A DNA stretch of 64,000 bases from Metarhizium brunneum (taxonomy: Eukaryota > Ascomycota > Sordariomycetes > Hypocreales > Clavicipitaceae): contig NC_089428.1 of assembly GCF_013426205.1 (NCBI RefSeq), positions 372,001 through 436,000 of the forward strand, read 5' to 3'. The stretch's first letter is position 1, and each line of letters begins with the position of its first letter. The notes under the pieces are model-generated. The model did no database searches and was not told the origin of the DNA. It was given only the letters and a program-made list of their open reading frames with translations. A program made the translations under genes and the position numbers. Positions 56,118 to 64,000 of this stretch are shown here, piece after piece.

Positions 56118-57509
56118 CTACAAACCTGGGGACCGAAGCATCTCCTCAACCCTTTCAAGATTTGCTTTCAACGCTTTCAGATCCAACGGTTGATCTTCTT
56201 TGTATAGCCCGCGATTCTTGAGGTAGCTTGTGTATTCGTCACATAGAGCTACACGTTTTTGCACTTCTTCTTGAACCGCAATACTTGATTTGTAATATGC
56301 ATGGATGTCGGTGCGTAATTTTCCTATCAAACCCAGTCGTTTGTGAAGACGAGCAACGACCTCGGCAAGCTCGGTAGGGTATCGAATGATGTGAGCAACA
56401 TACAAAACCTTATTCGGCTCTCCGTTTGTCGCTCCATACCATTGTTTCAACATTTCACCACAGATGGAGTTGGTTTTCGATTTCGCCACAAGAATGCCGC
56501 GGAACTCGGCATGCAGTAATTGGAATTCCATGATGCTCTCATCGTCTACACCTGAAATCCACGGTGGGGGCGAAAATAATTGCTTGGGAACTGTGCTCGC
56601 GTCATCCCAGTCGATTATACCATTGATTTGCAGTTCGTCATTGACGATGATGTTGGCAAGCCGCAAATCTGAGTGATACAGAGGGTACCCGTTCTCTTCA
56701 TCATCAGGACCAGCGTCGATTAGATCTTTCTCCATAAAATGGACTGCAAAGGCCTCAAGTTTCATATCGTCAATGGCCTGGTCCGCAACTGGGACTGCTA
56801 GCGTGTCAGAGACTATCTGGAGTTGGCTTTCCATGTACTCTCGCACTGATGTTGTTGGAGGGACGCTACGACGGAGCTCATTCAAGGGTATCGATTGTAA
56901 ATCACCAACTACCGGAAGCCCCGTGTCTGTTCCGGGCATCAGCGACCCCAGTGCTGGAAAACTCGTCTGTCGCAACTGGACCAAAATCTTGATCAGTTGA
57001 GAAAAAAATTTGGCTCGCCTCTCAACGGTTGACTCGAGTAGGAGCCGATCTGTAAGGCTCTGGCCGGGGATAAAATCTAATATTAGAAAAAAATATTCGT
57101 TATTGCCATCGTTGGAAAGCCGCTCGTTGCGGCCGAATGCGCGGACACGAGCCACGGGGATTTGCGTTGTCTCTCTCAAGTATTTCGAGACGGCAACATG
57201 ACTGAGAACTCTGCTCCAGGGATCATAAACGAACGGTAGTATGGGAATTCGGACAACGCATTTTGTTTCATCTTTGAATTCAACAATGAAGTTGACATTG
57301 AAGCTCCCACTGTCACATTTGATAACGCGGCAGTGATCCTGTGTGCTATATCGCAAGGCCAGGGCCGAGACTCTTTCCAGAGAAATTGCGGAAATGAATT
57401 GGGATCGTTGTTGATCGTCTTGTTCGGGAGTCGGTGGAAAGTCGCCAACGGCAATTACTGGTCGTTCTACCCTTCGATTGTATATGCAAGAAGCGGAAGC
57501 GGAAGCCAT
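56118..57509 (-). CDS. APH-fold phosphotransferase-like protein
   Basis: Single-exon, 463 residues, minus strand. It has the aminoglycoside-phosphotransferase/choline-kinase fold: a nucleotide-binding N-lobe (RVIKCDSGSFNVNFIVEF, CVVRIP) and the catalytic loop YHSDLRLANIIV (H-x-D-x4-N) followed by the metal-binding IIDWDDAS. These motifs are intact, so it is probably an active ATP-dependent phosphotransferase. Such proteins form a large expanded family in Pezizomycotina with unknown substrates; resistance to aminoglycosides should not be assumed. The C-terminal 110 residues are helical and charged. No signal peptide; probably cytosolic. Confidence 0.85.
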   Translation of the reverse strand: MASASASCIYNRRVERPVIAVGDFPPTPEQDDQQRSQFISAISLERVSALALRYSTQDHCRVIKCDSGSFNVNFIVEFKDETKCVVRIPILPFVYDPWSRVLSHVAVSKYLRETTQIPVARVRAFGRNERLSNDGNNEYFFLILDFIPGQSLTDRLLLESTVERRAKFFSQLIKILVQLRQTSFPALGSLMPGTDTGLPVVGDLQSIPLNELRRSVPPTTSVREYMESQLQIVSDTLAVPVADQAIDDMKLEAFAVHFMEKDLIDAGPDDEENGYPLYHSDLRLANIIVNDELQINGIIDWDDASTVPKQLFSPPPWISGVDDESIMEFQLLHAEFRGILVAKSKTNSICGEMLKQWYGATNGEPNKVLYVAHIIRYPTELAEVVARLHKRLGLIGKLRTDIHAYYKSSIAVQEEVQKRVALCDEYTSYLKNRGLYKEDQPLDLKALKANLERVEEMLRSPGL

Positions 57510-57894
57510 GAATTCAACGGAGCGAGAAGGACGAGGGAAGGTTGTGTCTGGTAGGTTTGCGTTGAGTCGAGGTCAAATCTCCAAAGCAGCGGGTGGTCGA
57601 AAGAGGGGTGGAGGGCCGCGCCTTGGCCATGCAGGCAGGTGGTCGAAAACGGCATCTAACTGCATGTGGCAACGATTGACTTTGTAACAAAAGTATTGAC
57701 AGGTTGGGGTGCTCGCCGCGGGGCTTTTATAATAATTTTTCTCTTATAATTAATACTTATAGTACAGGTCGTCGAGTCGGCTCGTTCGACTGTAACCCTG
57801 ACCCTAACCCTCTTCCATTACAAAGCCGACGACATCATGCTGTGGACGAGACCGACAGCCAAACACGACTGCTTACAGTACGGTGATGGAGAGG
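57510..57894. other. Intergenic region with a telomere-like string
   Basis: Contains TAACCCTGACCCTAACCCT at 57793-57811, three near-perfect CCCTAA units, and AT-rich sequence at 57725-57765. No gene. Confidence 0.45.
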
Positions 57895-58282
57895 CTACTT
57901 GTATTGACTTCCTACACTAGCTATCAGATCGACAAGTTCCTCTCTAGTCTGGTCCTCTCTGGCCATAGCTAGCCAAAACGAAATACCCCAAATTCCAGTG
58001 CTTGTTAACGGCACGTTGATATAGTAGAGAGTGATGTTAATGTACTTACACAAACAAGGAATCCCCATTCTGCCCGTGGGCAGCTCGGTAAACCGCCTCA
58101 GCTGCCTCAACGGTCAATAGGGTGTCCATCCATAGCTGCACATGCCGCCGTATCTCCTGGACCGTTGTTTCGTGGCCCGACGCTTGGGCGAGATGTCGCA
58201 GCGCCGCGCAACATTGGTAGCAAAGATCACTGTCTGTTTGGCTCTGGGTAACGCGGTTACAGCATTCGCGGCAGAGTGACAA
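57895..58282 (-). CDS. Small zinc-ribbon-like protein
   Basis: Probable exons 58282-58050 and 57958-57895 (intron 91 bp, GTAAGT...GGCCAG), 98 residues. The N-terminus has CREC and CYQC knuckles (C4, C7, C21, C24, each followed by an extra Cys), a CX2C-X13-CX2C zinc-ribbon-like pattern. The remainder is helical (EIRRHVQLWMDTLLTVEAAEAVYRA). The acceptor choice is uncertain: another acceptor at a nearby CTAG would end the protein eight residues after the splice. Function unknown. Confidence 0.42.
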
Positions 58283-60287
58283 GTTGGGAATTTATGGCCT
58301 CAAATGTGCGCATGGATTATTTTGTGGACAGCGGCATCGAATATTCAAGAGGGAACCTCATCTTATGTAGAGGATGAATGTGAGCTCACGGCATTCGGGT
58401 CGAGTGTGCCTATTGATACCCAATGTGCAAGTCCAGGTCTCTATGCAAATTGAGTGCCATTGCCCGGCATGTCTCAGTTGGAAGATATATCTTTCTCGCG
58501 TTAATCGCGTCCTTGTGTGTATTGCCAACACTGCATGGGACTCTGCAACTTACCTGACAAGTCGTCTATTGCAACCAGACCCTACCCAGTGTGATCGCGA
58601 GGCCGTTTTTGCGACCCGACCAGGTCCATCATGCGATATCTTGCAATAACTGTCCTTCGACGTGGATGTAAGAAATGCAAGCTAAATAGGTATCAATCTG
58701 TCCGTTCACAGGGCCAGTCTCACCTCCGTTTTTGTTTAGCGGAACTGGCCCATGAGGCAGATCTTCCCTATTTTGCTGCATCAAAATCTCCACCTAGTAG
58801 TTGCGATATCTCATACACCTCACGTATAAAAATGGTGAATATTCAACATGTTCGCCTTGATGAAGCATTTCTTGCCTTCATCCACGGGAATAAGGCGTAG
58901 GAGATTAACAAAGTCAAGCAGCAATCTATTTGAGTACTCAAGCCCAAGGAGTAGTTGAGTAGAAGAGGGGGAATGGCGCCGCAGAGCATTACTGTGCAAT
59001 GAAACATTCTGCACATGCAGCATCTGCAGCAACTTGTCAAGTTCTCCGTATTAGAAACAATGCCGCCCTCCTCGAGGCAACAATACCGCGCCTCTTGGAC
59101 TAGTGAATGAGCGTGCGGCCCGCGACATGGATGCGGCTGATACAAGCGAGCTCATTGGACGCAGTCTCCAGAGCTATAGGTGGTTGGTTAGAAAACTCAG
59201 GTGCGTGGAAAGGCTTGATTCTTGCCAGCTGAGGTTGTACAGAAACGTCCGGTCTCGCCATTACACGCCGTGCTGACCACCATGTCACCCAGACGGGCCA
59301 TTGACTTGTCGGTTCCGACGATTTGCATGACAAAGCGTGGACCTGATAATCACTGCGCTCTGGCCTCGCAATCCGGTGTCTTCCGTTGCTGTGGCCATAC
59401 ATGTGTTATGTGCTATGACTCGAGCACAGTCCGCAGTCTATTCACCACACCGGGATTGCGCGACCAGGCAAGTCGCGATGGACATAAATCTGACCTTTAT
59501 GTAATTGAACCGGCTATTCCTTCCTTTTCTAGAGCAATTGACGCTGAATAACTCTTCATTGAGACATTGTAATCATCACATCAGACCGTCGAATGAGCCA
59601 CGTCCACGCTGCAGCGGTCCAGAACCCCAGGCAGACTCTGCATGTCTGACTTCAGCGGGCTGTTCAACCATTGAGAAGGGGCATGCGCTCGGTGTCAGCC
59701 TCGGTGAGTGATGCAAATTTCTCATTGCGGTGTGGATTTCTGCTTATATGTGCAGATCACATCCGCTGTCAGCATTGTGTCCTCAAACGGGAATTTCAGC
59801 TTCAGTTTCTTTGGTTTATTGCCTTCCCGATGCAGATACTTGCATACACTCGCCGTGGGACGACGTGACTTGCAGCCTCGATTTACAGTTGTGGCGACGG
59901 TGACGATATTTTGCTCCCCTGGCAAAATTTCCAATATTCAAGCAACTGCGGAGCACTCCGTACGGAGTAGACGGAACTTGACAGACCATGTGTCAATGCG
60001 CAAGACATACAGGGAATGCATTTCCCTGGCAAGTACAAACTAATATGCTGTAGTACATTGTAGATGTAGAACACGATAGACTGGTACTTCACTGTCTTGA
60101 ATGCTTTTAGCCCCCTGCTGTATACGCAAGCAGCATGGACATTTCAAATCTGGTATCTGGCCTTGTCCTGGAGCTGATATATAAAGCAATCAACGTGCCT
60201 TCTCGCCATGGTAGTGAAGAATCAGTTCAAGCCAGGATCAAACCCATAGCAAGATTTTCTGTGCCTTTTATATCAACATTGGATGCA
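58283..60287. other. Long intergenic region
   Basis: About 2 kb with no supported gene. A frame starting at 58631 has a CKKCK motif superficially like a Zn2Cys6 start but lacks the remaining cysteines. Other frames are domain-free. Confidence 0.4.
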
Positions 60288-61355
60288 ATGGCTACTACTG
60301 TATTTCAGCTCTCCAAAGCGGCATTCATCTTTGCTCTTTCCTTGAAAGTTGCAAGTGCTGTTGATTTGGACCATGATCCCATCATTGGCGTTGATGGAGG
60401 GGACCACTTGAACCCTCCACCATGTCATACAACTATTACCATTCCATATATCGGAAGTACCACGACATCCACAACTGTTGTTCCTTGCGGCACCGGCCTC
60501 GCCACTCTAGTCATACAGACTCCTTTAATCACCGAGACGTGCAGCCCGACGCACACCACGACCCGTAAGCCGCCTCCCACTTCAACATCTCAGCACACGA
60601 CAACACAAACCACAACCATTAGAACCACGACAAAGAAACCAGTTACCACAACCACAACCACAACCAAGATTCCTGAACCAACTCCCGGTGGGCCCTGTCC
60701 AATCATTAAACCCCGCTGCCGCCCGGAGGGTTTCGACATCGACTACTACGCCAACCCCTTCGCTGGGTACAGTCGAGAGAACTCCCTCCCGTGGTCCTAC
60801 TACATCACGCAGAACCTGAAGCCTCTCAAGTCTTCGATTACAAACGTCACTTTCTTCCCTCAGGACTTTGGCCCTCCTGCCAACCTCCCCAAGGTCTATC
60901 CACGCCCCGACCTCCCCGGTGTTTGGTACGCAGTCGGCTGGACGAAGCAGACCAATGGCGGCATCGTGGTCGACGCCAACAACTTCACCCTCGTGTACAG
61001 CGGCTTCTACCGGGCCCCCGAAACCGGCAAGTACACTCTCTGCACCACTGCTGACAACGAGAACGACGTCTTCTTCGGACACGGCAACGCCTTCAGCTGC
61101 CTGGACGGCAGAGTCGACACGAATGTGAAGCCGCTTGTGGTGTCTACTGGAGGCAACTACATCAATGGCATCAAGTGTGCAGATCTGGATTTGGTCAAAG
61201 ATGCGTACTATCCCCTGCGTAGCGTCATGGGAGATTGGCAGGGCCCGTCGGCGTTTAACCTGACTATCAAGACGCCGAGCGAGACGTTTGAGAATCGCAA
61301 GAACGATTACACTGGTAACGCGTATCCCCTCTCTTGTCGATTTGGATCGGTATAA
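60288..61355 (+). CDS. GLEYA-domain cell-surface adhesin
   Basis: 355 residues if translation starts at 60288. That ATG is preferred over 60135 because it immediately precedes a signal peptide (MATTVFQLSKAAFIFALSLK). A Thr/Pro-rich linker at about 85-145 is likely O-glycosylated. The C-terminal half is a GLEYA (PA14-like) carbohydrate-binding domain: FDIDYYANPF, the TNVTFFPQ segment, VYSGFYRAPETGKYTLC and ADNENDVFFGHGNAFSC. GLEYA domains occur in fungal adhesins and flocculins that bind surface glycans. No GPI-anchor signal is visible at the C-terminus, which ends in a cysteine-containing segment, so it may be secreted or held by other means. Confidence 0.85.
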   Translation: MATTVFQLSKAAFIFALSLKVASAVDLDHDPIIGVDGGDHLNPPPCHTTITIPYIGSTTTSTTVVPCGTGLATLVIQTPLITETCSPTHTTTRKPPPTSTSQHTTTQTTTIRTTTKKPVTTTTTTTKIPEPTPGGPCPIIKPRCRPEGFDIDYYANPFAGYSRENSLPWSYYITQNLKPLKSSITNVTFFPQDFGPPANLPKVYPRPDLPGVWYAVGWTKQTNGGIVVDANNFTLVYSGFYRAPETGKYTLCTTADNENDVFFGHGNAFSCLDGRVDTNVKPLVVSTGGNYINGIKCADLDLVKDAYYPLRSVMGDWQGPSAFNLTIKTPSETFENRKNDYTGNAYPLSCRFGSV

Positions 61356-61933
61356 AGCAGACGCTGAAATGGATGGCTGCAGAGGCGTACGTGTACATTG
61401 GTATGGAACACCTAACATGTGGGCAGGGGCATGTCCCCCTCTATCGTTCTCGACGCTCCTTGATTGGATTATTTTAAAAAGTACAGAGTTGATATAGCCG
61501 AGATGCGGTAAACTTGGAAATAAAGCGGCTGTTTTAATAAAATCAACCCAAGATTACAATTTGTTCCTCGTTATGAGAAATTCGTAGAAAGGAAACATGC
61601 GATGATTCAACTGCCCAGACCCTAAGCTGTGTACTAAGCTCACCCTGAAAACAAAGTCTACATGCTCCGTCACATAACAGCAGCGCTTTGCATCTTTCCC
61701 ACAGACCCTCGCAAAAGATGCTAGAATCAATCCGCTAGGAGTTGGGTTCGAGCGGCTTGACCGGTTCCACTACGCTCAACTGCGGCAGATACAACGGCCG
61801 TCACGCAACATGATGTATTGGATAACTAGACGACCGGTGACTGTCTACGTACATAAGCTAGAGTACTGTTGCGCTATCTATCCCCGGAGTGAGATACTGT
61901 TCTAGGGTTGATGAGCGCTTCATGTTGGCTTCA
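61356..61933. other. Convergent intergenic region
   Basis: 3' flanks of the adhesin and the tautomerase gene. No gene seen. Confidence 0.4.
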
Positions 61934-62456
61934 TCAGATTTGACTAAGGTAAGGCCCATATGGAACCGCCGCATTCTCAGCCACCCACTTCTTCTCATCT
62001 TCCGATCCCGGGGGCGGTATCCTCATTCCTTGAACTCTGAGTAGGCTGCGATCGCCTTCTTCACCAGTGAGCTCCAAATACCAGCCCTTGTCTATGGTGA
62101 AGGGTTTCAATATTTCAGTAACCCTGTCGAGAAATTTGTCCTTTTTCTCACTTTCACCTGGTAGGAACTGCCGCGCAATGTGAGTGAACCTAACGTGAAT
62201 AAAGGTCGGTTCTTGTGCAGACGACTGTTTGACAAGGTTAGTAGTGGTGCATGCTGTGTATTACAAAGCGTACACTTGCCTGCGGTTGACCACCTCGGTA
62301 TATTTCATTACGAGGCATGGGGAAAAAAAAGACGCCAACGTAGAATGCCGGAAGAGGAACAGCGGTATAAATCTCAGTAATAGCCTTTGCGATGGCGTCT
62401 TTCTCGGCGTCGTCGCGGAGGACGTCGTCAGGGTGATAGATGTTCCAGTAAGGCAT
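61934..62456 (-). CDS. Tautomerase superfamily protein (cis-CaaD type)
   Basis: Minus-strand exons 62456-62280 and 62224-61934, 155 residues. The 55-bp intron is GC-AG: the exon end CCGCAG is followed by GCAAGT, with a CTAAC branch and CAAACAG acceptor. Translation starts with the invariant Pro after Met (MPYWNIYHP), the catalytic base of tautomerases. The length, twice a 4-oxalocrotonate tautomerase unit, and motifs ITEIYTAVPLPAFYV and FTHIARQF match the cis-3-chloroacrylic acid dehalogenase-like group (Tautomerase_3). In fungi these are uncharacterised; a dehalogenase role should not be assumed. Confidence 0.85.
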
Positions 62457-63466
62457 CTTTCTTGTTAAACAATCTTTTTTGAAGGTGTTTTGTGGCAGGG
62501 AAGCCTGTTTCAGTGATTTAATACTTCGTATAGCAACCTCACAGGATAGACCATTATGCAAATATATATTCAACTGCAGTACAGCACCGAGGCGGGCAAA
62601 GTTGACATTGCGGTCATTACAAATCGGCAGGCTGCGATTTCGACTCGGCCGCGGATGTCATGGCAAGCTGCAGACGACAAGATTCGCAGCAGAACAGTCG
62701 GTGCGGGAGTGCGCAAAGACCGTTTGTCATCAATTTCTGTGGTTGGAGCGCTAATGTCTGGTAGTATTGTGCACGTGGATGGAGATCTGACTTGGATTAT
62801 TGTACTGTCGGGATAATGACATAATTCGGCCCGCGTTCATTTTCTGAGTTATAGCCCGCTTTTGAATGGCATGGAGCCAATGGATTTTGGCTACCCACCT
62901 ACATATACCTCGGTTGGGGCTAACTGCCATGATAGTATAATCATTGGTACAAAAAAAAAACGGAAAGCCAGCGGCGACCCTGCTCATCACGTCTGAATGC
63001 GACGTGGCCCTTTCTTAGCAGGCTTGACAACTGTTGTTTTAAATGACTTCATTTTGCAGATCTTACCAAAGCCCCATAAAGTCCGTTGGCGATGAAAGCT
63101 GACTCAGGTGGACTTTTACCGTCACTCTGCTTCTCCGAGCCCATGATTACACAACGTCACGTTCGGGGCGGTCTCTGACAAATCGAATAGCTCCTATTGT
63201 GTGATATGTATGGCCATCAAGACCGTGTTGCGCCTCATCGAGCCCGTGGATGTTCGACGCCACGTTCGGAGTGATTCCTGGCATTAGATTACGCTCCTAC
63301 TTTGTCATCTTTTAGGCGCTCGAGACCTTGTTGCGCCTCTTTATTTAAATAGGTCAACTAGTATAACTATTACAACCTCCGCATTCTAGCTTTTCTTTCC
63401 ACAGCTTTCATCCTTTCGCGAATCTACCAGTCTGCTATCCAAAGACCGTCTACCCAGCAACTCATC
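62457..63466. other. Divergent intergenic region
   Basis: Shared upstream region of the tautomerase and the metallo-beta-lactamase-fold gene. An A-run near 62951. A short dispersed phrase (CACGTTCGG...) occurs twice, near 63160 and 63262. No gene. Confidence 0.4.
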
Positions 63467-64000
63467 ATGTCGAGTTTAAGGTGCGCCGTATACGTCGCGC
63501 CGCCGATTCCCATCATCGACATCTTTACCAAAACCAAAGGAAAGACGTGGTCGCCAACATCATGCACGTTGGTGTACTCGGACGAGGCAGCTGTGCTTGT
63601 GGACACACCATACACAAATGCCCTCACAGAGGACCTGATTGCATGGATCGACAAGATTGCGCCCGGACGAAGGCTCGAATACATTTACATCACCCACGGC
63701 CACGCCGACCACTTCATCGGCATCCCCCAGCTCCTCAAGCGCTTTCCAGAGGCAAAGCCCGTATCTACAGCAGCGACTCTCCGCCATATGGAAAAGGACA
63801 TCGCAGAGCCGAGATGGACAGAAACATGGGAGGCCTTTTTCCCGGGCCAGCTACGCAAACCCGACAGGCTCACCGACCCGCTGCCGGCGAGCAACGAGTT
63901 TTTCCTGCAAGACCGCTGGCGCTTCCAGGCCATCGAGGTGGGACAATCCGACACATACGATTCCACCGTACTTTGGGTTCCGGATCTGAAGCTCGCCGTG
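63467..64000 (+). CDS. Metallo-beta-lactamase-fold hydrolase, 3' end outside the window
   Basis: Starts at the ATG at 63467; 178 codons are visible and the frame is open at the window edge. The zinc-binding HxHxDH motif is in ITHGHADHFIGIPQLLKRFP, about residues 77-95, preceded by the typical VDTPYTNA strand. It resembles fungal MBL-fold metallohydrolases often annotated as glyoxalase II-like or N-acyl-homoserine-lactonase-like; the substrate cannot be assigned. No signal peptide. The remaining metal ligands lie beyond the window. Confidence 0.83.
   Translation, partial: MSSLRCAVYVAPPIPIIDIFTKTKGKTWSPTSCTLVYSDEAAVLVDTPYTNALTEDLIAWIDKIAPGRRLEYIYITHGHADHFIGIPQLLKRFPEAKPVSTAATLRHMEKDIAEPRWTETWEAFFPGQLRKPDRLTDPLPASNEFFLQDRWRFQAIEVGQSDTYDSTVLWVPDLKLAV

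Noticed and set aside
58631..58900. CKKCK motif suggesting a Zn2Cys6 protein
   Set aside because: Only two of the six cysteines are present and nothing downstream fits; most likely chance.
60582..61418. 278-codon minus-strand frame opposite the adhesin
   Set aside because: Antisense of the GLEYA domain and Thr-rich linker; no independent evidence.
1..64000. CRISPR arrays, rRNA, operons or phage-like modules
   Set aside because: Nothing of the kind is seen; intron structure and gene families show a eukaryotic fungal nuclear genome. No tRNA gene was recognised by eye, but a covariance-model scan was not possible.

Overview
The window is nuclear DNA from a filamentous ascomycete, probably Sordariomycetes and most likely Hypocreales. 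Evidence: short 42-120 bp spliceosomal introns with CTAA[CT] branch points, a Zn2Cys6 regulator, an A-T-TE NRPS-like synthetase, a GLEYA adhesin, Vps54 and Pus4 homologues, solo LTRs and an AT-rich decayed island. The genus call is inference. Gene models were spliced by hand from donor, branch and acceptor signals and frame continuity.

Left part (0-19 kb) is mostly ordinary genes: Pus4-type tRNA pseudouridine synthase, a Sec2-type coiled-coil protein, a Zn2Cys6 regulator, a secreted agmatinase-family ureohydrolase, an unknown two-exon protein, a mitochondrial-type double hotdog acyl-CoA thioesterase, a decayed gene, and a secreted L-amino-acid oxidase.

The middle (19-51 kb) is accessory. It holds seven copies of one LTR family (most with recognisable 5-bp target duplications, one nested inside another), a ~1 kb local duplication carrying two diverged small genes, small secreted proteins, a MYND protein, and a divergent pair of secreted proteins at 31.3-35.5 kb (one aerolysin-like and apparently broken, one deaminase-like) that both carry C-terminal PPxY motifs. 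Next comes a compact biosynthetic locus: an O-methyltransferase and an A-T-TE synthetase transcribed divergently, with a solo LTR in the shared promoter region. Further right are a broken gene, a ~2 kb AT-rich island, a four-exon secreted eight-cysteine peptide with WAP-like spacing and a 6-nt micro-exon, another secreted six-cysteine protein, and a decayed remnant of a second NRPS-like synthetase.

The right part (51.7-64 kb) returns to housekeeping and general genes: Vps54 (GARP tethering), an APH-fold kinase-like protein, a small zinc-ribbon-like protein, a GLEYA adhesin, a cis-CaaD-type tautomerase with a GC-AG intron, and a metallo-beta-lactamase-fold hydrolase cut by the window edge.
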